NCBI GenBank assembly: GCA_937934685.1
Contig: CALGYU010000071.1
Coordinates: 1 to 6,363 of the forward strand
Direction of reading: 5' to 3'
Origin: an uncultured Acholeplasma sp.
GTDB taxonomy: Bacteria > Bacillota_I > Bacilli_A > Acholeplasmatales > Acholeplasmataceae
DNA length: 6,363 nucleotides
Each line of letters begins with the position of its first letter. Positions within the stretch are counted from its first letter, which is position 1. Of the stretch, positions 5,788 to 6,363 are shown one piece after another. Under the pieces are notes generated by a model. The model ran no database searches. It was given only the letters and a program-made list of their open reading frames with translations, and was not told where the DNA came from. The position numbers and the translations under genes were made by a program.

Positions 5788-5817
5788 ATTGTATCATACG
5801 ACGTTAGTTTTTAACAA
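5788..5817 (-). promoter_or_regulatory. Promoter of the membrane protein gene
   Basis: On the minus strand, -35 TTGTTA (5817..5812), 18-nt spacer, and extended -10 TGATACAAT (5796..5788). The predicted start near 5781 leaves a leader of about 22 nt with the AAAGAGGGG site. From here to the terminator hairpin at 5888 I see only A/T-rich sequence without other signals. Confidence 0.7.
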
Positions 5818-5879
5818 ATTTTTTAATAATTTCTCTAAACCTTTATTTTCATGTTTTCTAAAATGATGTCTCTTCTACT

Positions 5880-5931
5880 AAAAAAAACTGGGGTGTGTAG
5901 ATAATAGTTGATATTTATCTACACACCCCAG
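5880..5931 (-). terminator. Second, long-stem terminator of the tRNA cluster
   Basis: CTGGGGTGTGTAGATAA (5888-5904) and its exact complement (5915-5931) form a perfect 17-bp stem with a 10-nt loop. On the minus strand it is followed by eight Ts (5887..5880), so it is a terminator only in that direction. It comes directly after the hairpin at 5938-5961, as a back-up. Each arm contains TTATCTACA, one base from the DnaA-box consensus TTATCCACA. Confidence 0.82.
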
Positions 5932-5961
5932 AAAAAAAAAGAACAGTTTAATTTGTTCTTT
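5932..5961 (-). terminator. First terminator of the tRNA-Pro/Gly operon
   Basis: On the minus strand AAAGAACA (5961..5954) and TGTTCTTT (5945..5938) form an 8-bp stem around an 8-nt loop. The T-run continues through 5932, beyond the stem. It lies 27 nt downstream of the CCA end of tRNA-Gly. Confidence 0.78.
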
Positions 5962-5988
5962 ATCATCTTACGTTATTTATTTTAAAAA

Positions 5989-6063
5989 TGGAGCGGGTGA
6001 TGAGAATCGAACTCACGTCTCTAGCTTGGAAGGCTAGGGTAATAGCCATTATACGACACCCGC
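5989..6063 (-). tRNA. tRNA-Gly (anticodon TCC)
   Basis: A 75-nt cloverleaf on the minus strand with CCA encoded. Acceptor GCGGGTG/CACCCGC, discriminator U73 (expected for glycine), anticodon stem CTAGC/GCTAG with loop CTTCCAA, anticodon TCC at 6030..6028, T-loop TTCGATT. It is the last gene of the cluster, 16 nt after tRNA-Pro and followed by two terminators. Position 9 is C where A or G is usual. Confidence 0.97.
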
Positions 6064-6079
6064 ATATGAAGTTTTAAAC

Positions 6080-6156
6080 TGGTCGGGAAGACAGGATTTG
6101 AACCTGCGACCTCCTGGTCCCAAACCAGGCGCTCTGCCAAGCTAAGCTACTTCCCG
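6080..6156 (-). tRNA. tRNA-Pro (anticodon TGG)
   Basis: A 77-nt cloverleaf on the minus strand with CCA encoded. Acceptor CGGGAAG/CTTCCCG, discriminator A73, anticodon stem CCTGG/CCAGG with loop TTTGGGA, anticodon TGG at 6122..6120, T-stem GCAGG/CCTGT. U34 of tRNA-Pro(UGG) is a known site of ho5U/mo5U in bacteria, so it is a plausible substrate of the TrhO encoded in this window. It starts about 6 nt after the predicted transcription start of its own promoter. Confidence 0.98.
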
Positions 6157-6168
6157 AACTGCTTTATT

Positions 6169-6197
6169 ATTGTATCAAATTTAAACCAGCAAGTCAA
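6169..6197 (-). promoter_or_regulatory. Internal promoter of the tRNA-Pro/Gly pair
   Basis: On the minus strand, -35 TTGACT (6197..6192), 17-nt spacer, and -10 TACAAT (6174..6169) preceded by TGA, which makes it an extended -10. The predicted start near 6162 is only about 6 nt before tRNA-Pro. It sits in the unusually long 69-nt gap after tRNA-Arg. No terminator is visible in that gap, so Pro-Gly may be served by both this promoter and one upstream of Glu-Arg. Confidence 0.82.
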
Positions 6198-6225
6198 TAG
6201 CTAATGCATCAGTTTAATTTTTTTA

Positions 6226-6302
<77 letters not shown>

Positions 6303-6309
6303 TTAATTT

Positions 6310-6363
6310 TGGTGACCCGTACGGGATTCGAACCCGTGAATGCATGCGTGAAAGGCATGTGAG
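6310..6363 (-). tRNA. tRNA-Glu (anticodon TTC), 5' part cut off by the window end
   Basis: The 3' 54 nt of a tRNA on the minus strand: anticodon stem CATGC/GCATG with loop CTTTCAC, anticodon TTC at 6352..6350, T-stem ACGGG/CCCGT with loop TTCGAAT, acceptor 3' half ACGGGTC, A73 and encoded CCA. The acceptor 5' half and most of the D-arm lie beyond the window. The visible part closely resembles Bacillus tRNA-Glu. Confidence 0.94.

Noticed and set aside
5760..5789. Ten extra N-terminal residues of the membrane protein
   Set aside because: The ATG at 5789 overlaps the -10 box, and the ribosome site AAAGAGGGG lies between it and ATG 5759.
5880..5941. Insertion sequence or mobile element end at the long inverted repeat
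   Set aside because: There is no transposase, no target-site duplication and no second copy in the window. Its place after the tRNA cluster and its T-run on the minus strand fit a terminator.

Overview
The window looks like ordinary chromosomal DNA of a low-GC, wall-less bacterium of the Mollicutes, most plausibly an Acholeplasma-like lineage. The composition is AT-rich and all five protein genes end in TAA. Tryptophan is written TGG and no in-frame TGA is needed, which argues against the Mycoplasma/Spiroplasma code. ClpB is the short form without its N-terminal domain and sits behind a CIRCE operator, and the tRNA genes have CCA encoded. The genus is an inference; a related low-GC Firmicute is possible.

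Layout from left to right. A tRNA-Cys gene (minus) has its own consensus promoter. Next to it is trhO (minus), a tRNA U34 hydroxylase, with a perfect hairpin terminator. The trhO-clpB divergent intergenic region carries a trhO promoter and a near-perfect sigma-A promoter for clpB, with a CIRCE element covering its -35. clpB (plus) encodes the disaggregase. It converges on a small gene (minus) for a DUF2188 protein with a charged N-terminal tail. The two genes share one bidirectional terminator that includes both stop codons. Upstream of the DUF2188 gene lie ald (alanine dehydrogenase, minus) and then a gene for a four-helix membrane protein with a SHOCT-like tail (minus), each with an extended -10 promoter. 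The right end is a tRNA cluster on the minus strand, transcribed Glu(TTC, cut by the window end)-Arg(ACG)-Pro(TGG)-Gly(TCC). An internal consensus promoter drives Pro-Gly, and two hairpin terminators in tandem end the cluster.

Functionally the genes are a housekeeping mix: decoding (tRNAs plus a wobble-base modification enzyme, for which tRNA-Pro(TGG) is a plausible substrate), heat-shock protein quality control under HrcA, and alanine/pyruvate/NADH metabolism. Two proteins have no assigned function. There is no mobile element, CRISPR array or defence system. The most interesting points are regulatory architecture (CIRCE over the clpB -35, the stop-codon-embedded shared terminator, the tandem terminator with a 17-bp perfect stem) and the two uncharacterised proteins. 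No intergenic stretch exceeds 300 bases. The longest, 5760-5988, holds a promoter and two terminators and nothing else that I can see.
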